From the NCBI RefSeq assembly GCF_018139145.2, contig NC_059486.1:8246001-8310000 (forward strand): a DNA stretch of 64,000 bases, read 5' to 3'. Position 1 is the stretch's first letter. Each line of letters begins with the position of its first letter. The stretch is from Gymnogyps californianus (lineage: Eukaryota > Chordata > Aves > Accipitriformes > Cathartidae). The position numbers and the translations under genes were made by a program. Positions 1-13,900 of the stretch are shown here, piece by piece. Below the pieces are notes generated by a model, which did no database searches, was not told the DNA's origin, and saw only the letters and a program-made list of their open reading frames with translations.

Positions 1-569
1 GCAGCAGGAACATGGGCAGGGCCCAACCTGCCCAGCCTTGCTCCTTCCCCTTGCCCTCTCCCTGCAGGCAAACCACAGCTGGCAGAGCTGAGCTATCCCA
101 GCTGGATCCTGGCCAGGACAGTAAGGTCAACAGCCCAATTTCTCACCAGCACTGTCACAGTTTATTAATACCTAACCAAAGCCCTCTGCAGCGTGTCGAT
201 GCTCCTGCAGGCACTAAGCCTGCACCCCACCCAGCCCTGCTTAGCATCTGGGCCAGAGCAGGGCCGCGGCAGCCAGGCCGAAGGTTGAGTAGGTAGGAGG
301 TATATCAGCGTGAAAACCTCTATTGAAATATATAAATATTAGATACTTCGATCACTGCTGAACCTTACTTTAGTTGCACCGTTTTTAGGATGAGATCATT
401 AGTAGCTCGAATGTTTGGAGCTTAAGCAAAGCTATCTGCATATTTCTTAAGCCCTTTAGCATCCACGGGGCAAAGCAGGATCTATGGCAGGGTTGCACAT
501 GGCTTGCTGGGTTTTGGCAGAACAGCATAAGATTTACTTCCCCGCCTTAAGCTTCCGCAGTGAAAGGAG
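1..569. other. Intergenic, nothing supported
   Basis: A C-rich then AT-rich stretch. An exon-like interval near 69-119 was considered and rejected. No repeat or gene recognised. Confidence 0.5.
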
Positions 570-790
570 TTACGGGTTCCAGAGCGAGCGGGGGCCCCGC
601 GACCTGCACGGCGGCGGCGGCGGCGGCTCAGCCCCCGGGCCCGGCGCTGGAGCAGGGCGGCCGCGGCGGGGAGGCCATGCCTCCCGCCTGTCCTTGTGCT
701 CCTCTGGCACTAGATGGCAATGTGGGTCTTCAGCATCTGTGGGAAGGCAGCCTTGGGGGAGCCCGCGGCGGGGTGGGTACCCCGGGCACC
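570..790. promoter_or_regulatory. CpG island with (CGG)6 run
   Basis: About 22 CpGs in roughly 220 bp, including a (CGG)6 run at about 609-627 and a NotI-like GCGGCCGC at 657-664. Such density outside a known exon usually marks a promoter. The nearest recognised gene end is 24 kb away, so this may be the promoter of a neighbouring gene or of a non-coding RNA. Open frames overlapping it show no recognisable protein. Confidence 0.4.
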
Positions 791-3700
791 CCTGAGCATC
801 ACTTCGCATCCCTGCACGCCACTCTGCACCCCTCCCTGTAACCTCCATAAGACCTCAGGCGGTCTCCTAGACAAAATGTGGAAAGAAATGCTCCTCGGTG
901 GCTGTCATTGCCCTGTGCCTCCAACAACTGCCTCTCTTCCCAAATTGGATTTTATCCGTCTCTGGAAATAAAAGCTGCAGCTAGCAGCAGGGCTGGTTAG
1001 TACTGGCCACAACACATATTTCTGTGGATGGGGAGCAGCACATCGCTGCCCAGCCTAACCTGCTCGTTGCTGGGACCCACAGAGACAATATGGGACAGGA
1101 AACCTCACCTGCAGGCAGCAAAATGGGCCAGCGTTGCATTTGTACCCAAGCTGTTGTCAGGCTGCACACCCCTGCAGTTCTGCATGCTGTACTGGTAGGA
1201 AAGCACCAGCCTTGTCACCACCAGGAACTGCCAACACTGGCTGTCCTGCCGCCTTTCTGCCCAGAAAAGGTTAACATTTACTTTTCTGAGTATAAAATAG
1301 CATTTCTGAGAGTTTGTATCTGGACATTTTATTAATTACCCTTAATCAGTGACTTTTTCTTAAGAGAGCGTTTTTCTTGAGAAAAAAATCACAGGCAGAG
1401 TCTTTTCTGTTGTTGCCTTTGGATGGAGTTTTGTGCGTCAGTCATGGGCAGGTTTTTAAGAGGAAATTTTAAGATGAATGATAAAGGACACCCTGAACTT
1501 TGCAACACATGATCTGCCATGAGGTTTCTAGTTTTCTGTTTAGTTTTTAAATCTGCCATGTCATGGAACATTTAATATTTCAGTTTCAGTATTAATGGGC
1601 TTATCTCCTATCTTACACCTTACCCCAGTGGTGGTATGTGTTATATGAGTTTTTTCCTCCAAGCTTGTCATAATTCTGTTGTACTTCTTAGAGTTGCCTC
1701 CACTTTGTGTTATCTCTCTGCTGATCACACTGCTAGAATTAGCATTTCACGAGCAAGAGATTACAGCAGCGCTCCGCAGGAGTGAGCGGTGGCTAACAGC
1801 GGGCTGTCAGTGCACGCAAGCAAACTCCCCATCCTGATTTGTGCTGCCTGTTGCACCGGGGACTTACCATTAACTCTGTTGTCATTCCTTGTCTGCTTTA
1901 ACATGATTGCTTTCAAGATTCGTCTCTCCAGGAGAACATCTGTGTTTTGGATTAGTTTTCCCTAGACAGATTTACTTACAGTTTTTCCACATTAAATCTC
2001 CGTATTTTGTTGCTTTCTAGTCTATCTAGGTCCTTTTTTTGGTATTATTCCTCCAGGTGCATTCAAAATCTCCCCATTTAGTGGAGTCAGCAAAGTGCTC
2101 TGGTATCTCAATTTACTCTTTGTATTAGACTATGAATGAATTACACATTCCTGGATGTCCTTCTGTAACACAGTGCATTCACTTCTTGCAGTCCTTTGTT
2201 TACAGTTCATGCTTTTGTCATCTGCATGATTGTGCCAATATCCAAAAGGATTTAAATTACTGTTTCCATCATATGAAAAAGCTATAAAACCCCAAATAAA
2301 ATCACTCCCCCAATTGTTTTTCTTATCAGTCATAGTTAAATTAACTTCTGAATGTTACAATACTTTCCTCTTAGTATCTGTTTTATTTTACTAAATATAA
2401 GCTTACAGCAACTTCGAGACCACTATTGATTCCTTTGAAAATTGTTTGGATATTTAATTTTCACCCTGTTTTCTGCCTGTATAATATCAGTTTTCCATTG
2501 CTTAGTTATAACTGACAGAAAATCTTTCTTGTCCTTTAATTCATGGTCATGACACTATAAATATGCCCATAAGAGGAATAAAAAATTTTGAATGGCAACA
2601 ATTGTGCCTGACAACCGCATTAAATGAGATGGTGAATGAATTTGAAGAGTTTAGATTTCTGCCCTTTTTTTTAATCCCTGTATTGAATTCAGGGTGAAAG
2701 CATATGTAGACTGCGTCTCCTAAACACACATCCCCTTGTCAGCGTTCCTGTATTATATCCAGATATGCTTTTTTTTTTTTTGACCCTGATGCTCTGAGGT
2801 CAAATACTACGCAACCTGTCTTGAAAAAATAGCGGAACTGGAGGCTGCGGCTGTGCCAGCAGCTGGGGCTACCACAGCCCTAAAGCTCGCCATCTTTAAA
2901 GCGTATGAGAAAGTTTACACTGAAGGACATACAGACGGCAAAACTGCCCAGAGTGCCTAGCCAGTGCATCCCAGTGACTGCTGGAGAAACCGTGTTTCTG
3001 GTCTGTACAGCTTCACTTGGCCAAGAAATAAGGAGAGAAAGGAGGCTTAGTGCTAACTTGGTGTGCTCCCTGCTGGTAAAGCAATGATAGCTACACAGCA
3101 CACTTGCATCATTTTCTACTTCATGTCCCAGCATTGCTTTCAGTGAGAGCTACTTCCATTTCCCTTTGCTCTTCTCTTTTCCTAACAGAAAGCCAGATCC
3201 TACATCTCGTGTTCACTCTTACTCCTGGTAGGTTTGCAATTTGAGCACTGCAGTATGATTTACTCCAAGGTCTTGTTCTCTTAAGGCATTTCGTTGCCCT
3301 TTTCTTTTGAATGTACTTGAGAACCAGGACTGAGGTAGTGTATCCTTCTGATGATCACAGTAAGAGGATTTTTACTTCTGCAACTAGCCTATTGACCGAT
3401 TAAGTCCTCACAGCAATCACAACAAAGACTACCCACTTTGCAGTACTTCTCCCCAAACTCAAGCACTCCATTGCTTCACTGTCACTGTGACGACTCACTC
3501 CCCTTCCCCCCCCCCCCCCCCCCCATTCTGTGGTGGAAAGAAACATTTAAATGTTCCTAAGATTCCTTTGTCCATTATTATTTTAAAGCTGAGCGTGGGA
3601 TCAAGCAGCTCAGTTCCCAGTGTGCTTTTCGGATGATGTGGCAAAGGCAGTGGTCACACTAGTGCCTTCCGCTGACTGCCACAGACTTTGAATACACCCT

Positions 3701-6700
3701 TCACGTGGGGGAGGATGGAAATGTGTCTCTAAAGGCCTTGCTTAGCCTGATACTGATCTTTGAGGCCATTGTGCTTTGGCTTACGCCCATTCTCTAGATC
3801 CTCCCACCCTTGCCCCCTTTATCTTTACTGAAGATGATAGTGATGTATGGGCACAGTGGGAGCTGAAGATTCACTGTGATAATTTGCAATAGCAATTAGC
3901 AAATGCCTGTGCTCACCTGAAGCTTCTATGGCATGACAGAATGCAGCACATGTCCTTCAAATCCCATCCCTGCTCCAGGCTGTGCAAAGTCCTGCAGGAT
4001 CAGGGCTCGCAGCTTAGCATTGCTGACAGGCAGACAAAGGCAGAGATAGACAGCCCTCCTCTCTCACCCTTCTTCAGCTGTCCCTCCTCCTTCTCCTCCT
4101 CCTCCCACCTGTGAGGCTTTGGCTGTGTTCGAGCTTAGTGCATTCAGCTGTCTCCCACCTCCATCGTTGCTTTGATAACTGATAGCAGGGAAGGTATTAC
4201 TTAAAGAATCTGGGTGACTGTTAGCAAAATAAACAGGAGATGAAAGATAAGGCAGTCTCCTTGGTGCGTAATTACCTTAAATGAAGGTCTGTTTGCTAAT
4301 ACTGTTGTTCTGATGTGCTAAATAGCTGGGTCTTAACGCCCCAGCAGATACTAAAACTAACGTAATTCCGAATGATGTCACACCAAGATTACAGAGACTG
4401 TGGGGAGGTAGGAGAGGAATATCCACAAAGCAGTGGGATGTAGGGAGTGCTCCCAAATCACCTGGTGTGGCAGGCGGCAGACTCATCTTCACAGACAGGT
4501 CTGCTGTCAGCACAGGTTTGCAAAACCCCATGAAGTGATGCTTCCAGGCAGGCGAATGGCTCTCTCAAAGTCACCTACTCCCTCCTGACCGGCTTGATCT
4601 TGAGGAGATGCTCTCAGGTGTGCAGCAAGGAGAGCTCTTTGCATTCACACTATGGTGCTCTGCATGGCAGCACTTGCTCCCCGCTCCTTCCTGTAGGAGG
4701 GGAGACTCTCCCTTTGCTCTGAACTGGGCCGAAAAAAGCTGCAGCTGGCTTGTAGGCAGCGGGGTTACCTGCGTGTATACATAATCTGAGCTGCGTGTGA
4801 TTGCAGGGTTCCTCTCTTTTATTTAATTGTCTGCCTGGAAGCATCTCCTGACCTAATTATGCCTGCAGTTGTGTCACTTAACTTGTCCTGCGTGCCAAGT
4901 GGCATAGCATGAGCAGGGAGCTCTGTGCACACACTCTCACACAACTGAGCTAATAGAGACTGACGGGCGGTATCGGGTTTTTTAAGACTAAGAAGTCTCC
5001 TGGGGTGTTACTAATCCCCTAGAGGTGCCATTAGCTTATGATAACCACACCTTTGAAATTGTTTTATTGCTTTAATAATGTGGTGGTGATGGAAAATGGG
5101 GAACATGCCACATTTATTATTTATGCTGGTAAAAGATGAAAGTTAGCAATTAGAAGCTTTAAACCACAGGTTCAGCAGAACTACATGACTTACATTTATT
5201 CATTTTTGGACTATCCGCCTCAGCACTGGAATGCCCTTACTGTCCAGGTTTGTTAAGTTGGGCTGCCTACATAAACCACGGCGAAGTGGCAGGCCAGCAC
5301 AATTAACACTGCAAGACAGATACACATCTTAACTGCAGGGATGGGTGGAGATTTCCTGGTGGGGAGCTGTTGGAAGTGGAACAGTGCTTTATGATATCTG
5401 AACTAATCTTGTGCTATTATAATTCTGTCTTGCTTAAGTGCTTGCAGCCTCTGTGCTGCATAGTCATGCTGTGGCAGCTGCTGTGTGCATCTGATCCAAA
5501 CTCGCTGCTTCCCCACACACTTAATTGGTAAAATTGCCACCTATTGTTTATAAGAAAGTGTGGAAAGAGTGAGCAGAATCTTGGTCCCCGGGACTGTAGA
5601 GCAGTGCCTCTGATGCCACACGGCTGGGAATCACACTGTCAGCTCAAGGCAACACAGAGAGGATGCACGTTGTACCGTATGTATCGTGACATCTACATCT
5701 GGATGGAGCAGCTCTACCGAAATAAAAGAAGCTAGCGCAGCTCGCGATAGAGTGCAACATCAGGCCTTTGAAGGCTGCCATGCTTCCAAAGTGTGAGGTT
5801 TTATCCTGAGCGCCTAGAGAAAGGGACATGGACACCACAGCAAAACTGAAGGAGAAGGGAGGAAATTTAGGCTTGTAAAAGAAACTTGCCAAGACAGCAT
5901 ATGTCTGTGCTTGGAGCTGTAATGGAAGCGATTTCACTAATCTGCCTTGCAGCCCACTTTCTCATTCTGTGTGATCCTTCAGCGAGGTTGCAAGCTTGTT
6001 TGATCGCTTCACCTTAGGATCAAATAAGCAGAGGGCTGACTGGGTGTTTTATCTGCAGCTGGCAGAAAATGGAGGTGAGAGAGAGCAAGTGAGTGAGTTT
6101 CTATTAAGAATAGAGAGATTAATGCACCTAAATTTAATTGGAATTGCACAAGCAGGCAAGAGGTGTCAAGCTCTGAGTTCATGCATAGATTATGTGGGTG
6201 TCCTATGTACTACATTTCAAACATCTGCAGCGTGACTATCTCAGCCTTGTACTTCGGTCCTTGCTATGAGCTTTCATGTTGGTTACTGGTATCGTACATC
6301 CTTATTTCTGTTGTACATCCTTCTGCCCTTTGCCTCATTGCACTGCACCGCTCCCATTGAAAGTCTGTGTGCAGACAGAAGTGATGCAGGGACCTTGTCC
6401 ATGACTTGGTTTCCCCTCGGCTCCAACACACTCAACTGTTACTGCTGTCACACCCATGCCCTTGCCACAGCCTGGAGAGAAGCCCCTTCCCTGAAGCAAA
6501 CCCTGAGGCAAACTTAGGCCAACTGTAGGCCACGTCCAAAGCCTGGTATTTTTGTGGGTGAGCAATGCTGGAGCGCAGCAGCTGGCTGTGCAGGGCAAAG
6601 CGGGACCCCGGAGGCCGTTAACATGCTTCTAACGAGCATAGGCACTCTTATGTCAGTGTGTTGTTAATTGGGAGCCACGTTGTTCCTCCAGAAGGCTGAT

Positions 6701-7318
6701 TCAATGGCTTAACACAGGAAGATTACACTAACATCAGTCACTGGCATCCACGTTATTCAGGCAAGAGGAAACCACGTATGCAACCTGGATTCTCAGCCTG
6801 CATCCCACACCTGACAAGCTCTCACTTCGCAGGACCTGATTCACTTTGTGGGTGTCTCTTTTTCTCCAAGCAAAGGCCTTAGGGTTGCACATCCCTTCCT
6901 GAAGGAATTACACATGATTCCAGCCAGGCTGCTGAAGGGTTGAAGCTGGTACAGTCAGCACTGCAAGCAGGGGCTGCTACCACTTAAAGAAGGTAATTGG
7001 TTTTAAGGTCGGTCATTACTTTCTCACAGGAACACCGCCCTTTGACAAAACCCCACGCCTTTGGTTCAGGTTATTCCTGTAAGGCTGGCGTTTAGCGATG
7101 GCCATGGGCAAAGCTCGGCCTGGAGACGAGTTTCATTTCTTTTCCTCGAGGCTGCTGTCAGCCTTGGCTACGCTCAGGGACCTTCCCCAGCAGCACCAGC
7201 AGGCCAAGGAGCCCACCCTCACTTGGAGGATTGTGCTGTGCTAGGAAAAATGCTTCTGGCTCTTCTCATGTGTATTTGGGGCAGAAAGAAGGTGTAGTTT
7301 AGATTAGAGCACTGCAGC
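791..7318. other. Intergenic, no gene supported
   Basis: Mixed-composition DNA without recognisable coding, RNA or transposon sequence. It contains a perfect C19 run at 3,506-3,524 and short T runs. Open frames here are under 110 codons and lack family similarity. Confidence 0.6.
3506..3524. repeat. Poly(C) tract, C19
   Basis: Nineteen consecutive C preceded by CCCTT. Length is likely unstable and error-prone in sequencing. Confidence 0.85.
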
Positions 7319-7452
7319 TTTATCAGTGTTTATCAGTGTAGGAGTTCTGCTCCGTGTAGCATAACAGCCTCAAGTCCTTTTAAACCCTGACATCAATATG
7401 TGGTGATAAGATAACACTGGTTATCCTGTACCGGTTGCTCTAGATAAGATAA
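7319..7452. promoter_or_regulatory. Homotypic GATA-motif cluster
   Basis: Seven GATA-type motifs in 134 bp: two TTATC in a tandem 10-bp duplication TTTATCAGTG (7,319-7,338), GATAAGATAA (7,405-7,414), TTATC (7,421-7,425), and AGATAAGATAA (7,442-7,452). The two GATAAGATAA pairs are near-identical. This density suggests a GATA-factor enhancer; function is inference. Confidence 0.4.
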
Positions 7453-10400
7453 ACCCTTTTATGCTTTAAAACAGGACCCAAAGTTTCTGCTATGTTTTCT
7501 TTTCCTTTTAATGTAGCAAACTCCAGAAACATTTTATTTCTAAGGGAGTGGTATTTATAAGAGCAGATAAAAATAGTACATATCATAAATAAGACTTTCC
7601 AAACATGCCCAAGGAGCACTAAACATTTTCTTTCAAAGACTAAATAGAAATGAGCTAGTAGGAGGTAGATTTCAATGTCTTAGAAAATTGTTGGATTAAT
7701 TAGAAGCTAAAATTACTCCATGTAAGTGGTCATGCTTACATTTATTTGGTTGGAAGAGTGTCCACACTGATATTTCAGTAGCAGTGGGTGTTAATTTTTA
7801 GGTGGTTACTTTTAATTAATATGAAATAACTTCTGTAGAAGTATTGCTTGAGACAGCAGTATGGGGCATTTCCATTTTGCATTTAAAGCTGGGACTGAAT
7901 CTCTCTGTACAAGCCAGTGTATCCATAAATCTGCAGCACTGACTCTTCAAGTAGAGACTACATCTTCGGAAAATTTAGAGACACATCCATTCATTAGTGA
8001 GTTAAAATTAATAACTAGGTCCTTTATGAAATTTAGCACTTTAGCCTTGTTTGTCCCAAATGATTTTAACAATGGAGTAACAGACTCTTCACATTTTCCG
8101 TATAATTAAAATTAATTGAAATGATGTGCATTAGTTGTAATTAAGCTATGCAGCTAAGAGCAGTTGTATCTAAGCGCTATGATTATATAGGCTACAAACA
8201 AGCTCAAGTAACAAAAATGGAGTTACTGTGACACAAGAACTCAGCCACCCACCACCTTCCCGTGACTGATGGTCTGCATGGGGGGAAGGCTGTTCTCTGG
8301 GATGAGGCAGTGCTACAGCAGCAGGAGATGCTTTGGTAGCTGAGCTGGCTCAGCTGCCCCGTCTTTAAGTTCATGCTTGTGCCCAAAACCTGAACATTAA
8401 AGGTTGCCATTGCACCCTTTGCTCAGCTTTAATGTAGTACTGGTGGGGGAGAAACTGAGGCAGGAATGCAGCTCCTGTAAAGTACAGAAGCCTTTGGTAC
8501 AGGGTCTGGCATAGCCTATAAATCACTGAATTAACTGCAAAATTAGCTCCATGTTCACCAATGCATCTCAGTTATATCAGGCATCCCCTTACCCCAGTAC
8601 CAGATGCACTGCAGGAGCTGCGCAGCACGCAGAAGGTGACCCTGTGATGGTGGTAGCGAACTCCTGCTTTTAGCTCAGATGATATCCGCATCCCCATGGA
8701 AATACTCTGCGGCTGCAAAGCACCTCCAGGCCGCTTTGTCCAGCTGCTTCACACCAAAACTGCCCACAGCAGCGCTGCAAAGGGACAAGGAAACAAAACA
8801 AAAAAATCCCCTCACTGTTCCATTAGCTCTTTAAAGCTCAGTTTGAAGTAATCAGGCCTAAATTGCAAATTTGTGGTCATTATGTAGGTCATTACAAGGT
8901 CAGGTTGAGGTTGCTTTGGATTTCCTACCCATGCAACCACCTTTTTTTTTGTGTGCTCTGCTTAGGCTTTTCTGAGCAGTGTCTTGAAAGTGCAACTGTA
9001 ATTGTGGGTTTCCTACATTTATAATGCATAGTTTGGGGAATAACAAGTCCCTTATATATTTTTTTTTTTTAGTTTTTTTTCTCTTCACTGCCTTGTGAAT
9101 ATTGAGCTTCATTTCATGGAAAACCCAGGGGAGAATTGTTTGTCGGCTTTTTGGTATGGGAATAAAAACAAAGATTTGAACTCATGCTGTTGTAATCTGC
9201 CCTCTTGCCACCTGCAGCTGGCTTCTGCATGACAGGCCCCAGAACGCAGGGCTGTGTCGTGTCTTGCAGGATGTTAGAAAAATGAACATTTCAGCAAGGT
9301 TTCAGCCTCTACAGCACATGGGAGCAGGAGGGGTATGGCTTAGCTTTGCCAGCTGTTCACGTGCCCACATCACAAAGCAAAATGGGCCCGCTACAGCATT
9401 CGCCTGGTACACTAGCAGCGGGGCAGATGCAAAAGTCTGTGCTCAATACACAGCAGGCAACAAAGAATTATAAACTGCCCAAATTTCCCTTCTTAGAGTG
9501 CACTGGGAATGATGGACAGGGCCGCCAAGCAAAGCCTCTTGGAATGCATAGCACATGGAAACCTTCCTGTTAATTAAAGGGGGATTGTGCTTTGGGCAAG
9601 GGACTCCTGAAGCATTTCTCCCACCCTGTGTCTGTCCCTAACTCAGGGCTGGTCTCTGCTGAGGAAGCTCTGTTTATTCCCATAATCCAAACACTCCAGA
9701 TGAGGATGTAACCTTCAGGTGTCCACCTTAGATGAAACCTCTTGGCATGCCTCAGCCTGCTCCCCCATAAAATTCCAGGAATCCACTTCTTGCAGTACTA
9801 TTCTGTAGCCCAGCGTTGCAGTATCAATTTTATCCTTGAAAGACTCAGCTGTCTACCTTCAGGCTTAGCAACACAATTGCAAGAAAGTATTTATTCTTTA
9901 CACATAGGTGTAAATTAGTGACCCTCTCTCACACAAGTGTGGCAATCTGGCTGACTTCCACCTTATCATTTCTTTGATGATCTGCATACTGTGAAGTTTA
10001 GGGTACAGATTTAGACAGCCCAGGGGTAACCACAGGGCCCATGTGTGCTAGCACTAATGGAGCTGCACTAGTATTATTACAGTGGGGAAGCAGAGCCTTT
10101 AAAAAAATAAAAAAACAAACCAAAAAACCAGCAAACCCCACTCAGGATGGACAGACCATGATATTGGTTGGGGGGTGGGCAGGAGAGTGCAGGGAAATGA
10201 GAGAAACCATTAACATTTTGCAAGATTAGTCAGGAGCCTGGGGACCTGCTATAGCAAATAAAAACCCCACATAATTTAGTCGAGGGAATTCAGCCAAAAA
10301 AATTAGAAGTTTCATTTTTCCAATGTAATAACTTTTTACTCCATTTAATCTCTAGTTTAACCATCTGAACAGATAATAGAAAAGTACTGAGAGAGAGGGA

Positions 10401-10886
10401 ATAATGAGAACTGAAGTAAAGGAGAGAAATAATGCTCAGAAACATGCAGGCAAGTTCACAAGCAACAGTCATCCAAGATACCAGAGAAACCAGAAGGCAA
10501 GTAAATCAGGACAAAACCAGATCCTCCTACCCTATCCCAGGAAACACGAGGAACCTGCGTACACAAGATCCCATCAATAACCCCCTGGGCTTGCAGACTC
10601 AGTAACCTCCAGTCTCCAGCTATTGCTGCTGGGGAGTTCAAGTCACAAACTCAGCAATGGGACACTGGACTGTGACAAAGGTGCAGCTCTTGCCGTTGCC
10701 CCTTCCTGCTTGAAAGGAAAACTTCAGTTTGGGGTTTTGTGTCACTGAAGCCAAGAACCTTAGCAGGAGCAGGGTCAGACTTTGACATCCCATTTATTCT
10801 GTTTAAAAGTTAGTATTTTAAGTTTTGTACAACTTGTGGCTGTACTTACCTGTCATCTTTGCTAATAAATATCTTGGCGTGGGTAA
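7453..10886. other. Intergenic, no gene supported
   Basis: AT-rich, repeat-poor DNA. No recognisable coding or mobile sequence. Confidence 0.6.
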
Positions 10887-10940
10887 GGGGGGGGGGGAAA
10901 GCAGCTGAGGTTTAATCCTGCCCCCCCCCCCCCCCCCCCC
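10887..10940. repeat. G11 / C20 inverted homopolymer pair
   Basis: A run of 11 G (10,887-10,897) followed after 23 nt by 20 C (10,921-10,940). The arms could pair as a GC hairpin, and the C arm's complement could form a quadruplex. A poly(A) run of about 15 follows near 11,013. Confidence 0.8.
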
Positions 10941-13900
10941 GTCAGGTTGTGGCTTTGTTCCGTATTTTTAGAAATTTCAAGAAGCTAAAATCGTTGAAAC
11001 TCAGGGCTGGGGAAAAAAAAAAAAAAAGGTTCAGGTGTACATGGTAGTGTGCATCTCGTCACTGCCCTGCTTGTATGATAGGGCACCCGCTCACATGCAT
11101 ACTCAAAGCCACGCTTTTGCTCCTGTTAAAATCAAAGCCACAAATGAAGATGCCAGTTAAGGCCCAATATTTCAAACAGAAAATTTCCATCATCATCCAT
11201 TTCTAAAGCTCTGAGTTGCTACAATGTAGAGTTTGCAGTCAAAAGAGTATGAAGGTGAGGAGATGGGGAGCTTTGGCTTTGCCCCTAGTAAAACTGAGGT
11301 GCAGCCTGGGGGGACAAGGTGTGCGTTGGCGTGGGGACAGCAGGCACGTGCCAGCCCGAGCCACCCCCCAGGAGCAAAACTTGCCTCCTCCACTCGTGTG
11401 AAGTGGTGCATTTGCCCAGCCATTGGGATTGCCTCCCTGTCCTCTGCCCGAAATAAAACTTCATTAAAAGGAAAGGCAGATGGTACATGAGGTCTACATG
11501 GAGCCGTGTGCCTCTGACGGGCACAGGTCCACAACACCGATGGATTCATGAAGAATGGTACAAATGAGGTTGAACCGTTTTAGGAAAAGTGAAGAAAAAC
11601 ATTGTATCAAAGCATTCAGGGGGGATTCGGGTTGGCTGAACATGAGACACGCTGCTGGAGCCTGGCCAGGAAGGGGAGTTCAGCACAGGAGGGCTGCAGA
11701 AGGAGCAGGCGGGGGCTGGCAGAAGCCCAGCAGCTGTCCTGCGGCACCACCGCAAGGAGAAGGCAGCCACCAGTGATCCCGCTGCCGGCTAGTCTAAACA
11801 GAGAGAAGTCAGAAGTGTATTGCTATTGAAGTGACCTTGTGAGCAAGCCCGAGAGACTGGGACAAGTAGCCAGTCTGCTTGTGACAGCCAGCACTCGTCC
11901 CGCTGCCTGACAAACCCTGCCCGCCTGTGCTGCGGGAAGGGCTGCGCAGGAGGCAAATGGACCAAAGCAACCAAAGCCAAGCCAGACCTGTCTTGGAAGA
12001 GCCAAATCTGCTGGCCAGCTCTGCAGGCTGAGGTCAGCCACCCCGCTGCTCAGCAGGCAGGCGTGAAAGGATCTGCTGCAGTCAGGGTGTTTTCCCCAGG
12101 CTTTGCAGGATATTTAAAAAAAACCTCTGAGGTTCAGGTGTGCAGGCAAGCAGGATTACCTTCGTAAATGCAGAGACAACTCAGAAATTTTTAATATCTT
12201 CCCTGATATTAAAACTGAAAGCTGAAGAAAACTCATTTTTGGATATTTCCCTATCAAAACCAAATAAAGAAGGTGGCTCATGTCTAAAAACCAGCAACTT
12301 AAAGAGGATATCTTTAGATATTAAAAGATCTGGATTCCTTAAGTATATGTGCCTCCCAATTGATCATATTTTGTACTCATTTAGTATTTGATAGCCAATT
12401 TTTAAAAAAATCATCTTTGTTTAATGTTCTTTAAAGGCTGTATTATGTTCTTTCCCTTTCAAGAATTTCACCTGAACTATGTAGTTTTTAAACATATCCT
12501 AGTTAAGACGTTTGGGCCTTTGGTATCTCAGCTTTCTACAGACAAATATTTCCTATCTTCCTCACGATACTCCCTTATCCTCCCCAAAACATTGAATACA
12601 TCTTAAGAGTAATCGAGAAGCCACAGCAACTGCTCCTGGCAGGAAGCTGCTGAGCTGTTATCCAGAAGCCTGACCGGCATTATTTGGAACAGATGCTCTT
12701 TCAGCTTTGTTATTTTCAGCCAAAAACAATGGCAGTAAGTAAAACTAAAGTTGTAGGTCAAAGGAAGGCTAAACTGTATGAGAATCATGTGAAAATATTT
12801 TTGATTTCACACATCCTCTCATTTACAGCACATGGTTCTGTAATGGTCTGTGAACCCTAACGTGCAGCTGCAGGTTTGGCCTCCACATCCATGACCTGGA
12901 TTTGCCACCAGTCGAGACTCCCTGGGAGAAGCCAAGCGCAGGGTCACCGTCCTGCTGGAGCCCTGGACGCAGACTGGGCCGCAGGAGGCAACCCACGTGC
13001 CTCCCCGGGCTGGGAAGATGGGCCAGACCTGAGGATCCGTTGCTACCTGTACCTGTAACCCCTGTCAGCCCATGGGAAGGGCACTAGATGACATTATTGG
13101 CCAAGCAGGGGGATGTTACTGCAGCCAGCACCTGGCTGTGTAAAATCTTTTGGCTTACCTGTGAGCCCAGAGCAGTCACCAATGTAGAAAATGAGGTGGC
13201 AGCCTGCTTACCTGCACGGCTGTCTCAGCACCCAGGAGCTCATGTGGCTTCAGGGAGGCAGGTTTCATCCCTGGGGGATCCCAGGGCTGCACAGGGTGCA
13301 TGGGACAGGGCATAGGACAAGGGCTGCAAAGCAGAACGAAGCTTTCAGTTGTTAGAGCCAGGCAGGCAAATTTTGGTCTCCTCAGCTGGATGAAGGGTCT
13401 GCTGGGCTCATGCCATCCCTTCCCTTTGCTAGGCATGCTCAGTTTAACAGAGCTCAAGAAACGAGCAAGTCTCAGGAAATAAATGTTTTCAGTCTCTCTT
13501 TTTTATGGCCTGTAAAATAGCAGGAGGCTTTCAAAGCAACAGCAAATCCTGTTAAAAAAAGTAGAGAAAATTAAAGAAATGTTTCTTGTCTCAGATCCAG
13601 CCCTTTTCACCTTAACTTTCCATCATGGTACATAAAACTTTTGTATATTTTGGCAGAGCAGAGAAATAGCTTTTCCCCTTCTCTTCCTTGCACAGCCCAG
13701 GAGCTCCGAGTGAGCTTTAAAACAGAGTTTTGCACAAACACAGAATGGCCAAATAATAGAGCAAGAAAACAGCATTAAACTTTGTAGACAATCAACTTTA
13801 TTCTGTGCACAGCAGCTAGTTTCTCCTGCTCTCAGCAGAAATAAAGATTTACAAGTGTTCTGGGAAAGCATTAAAAACCAAACACGTCCAGACAAAGTCT

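Noticed and set aside
69..119. Exon-like interval with a ctctccctgcag acceptor and gtaagg donor
   Set aside because: Open in one frame for 17 codons, but the peptide is not recognised and no partner exon is visible. It could be real only if a gene continues left of the window.
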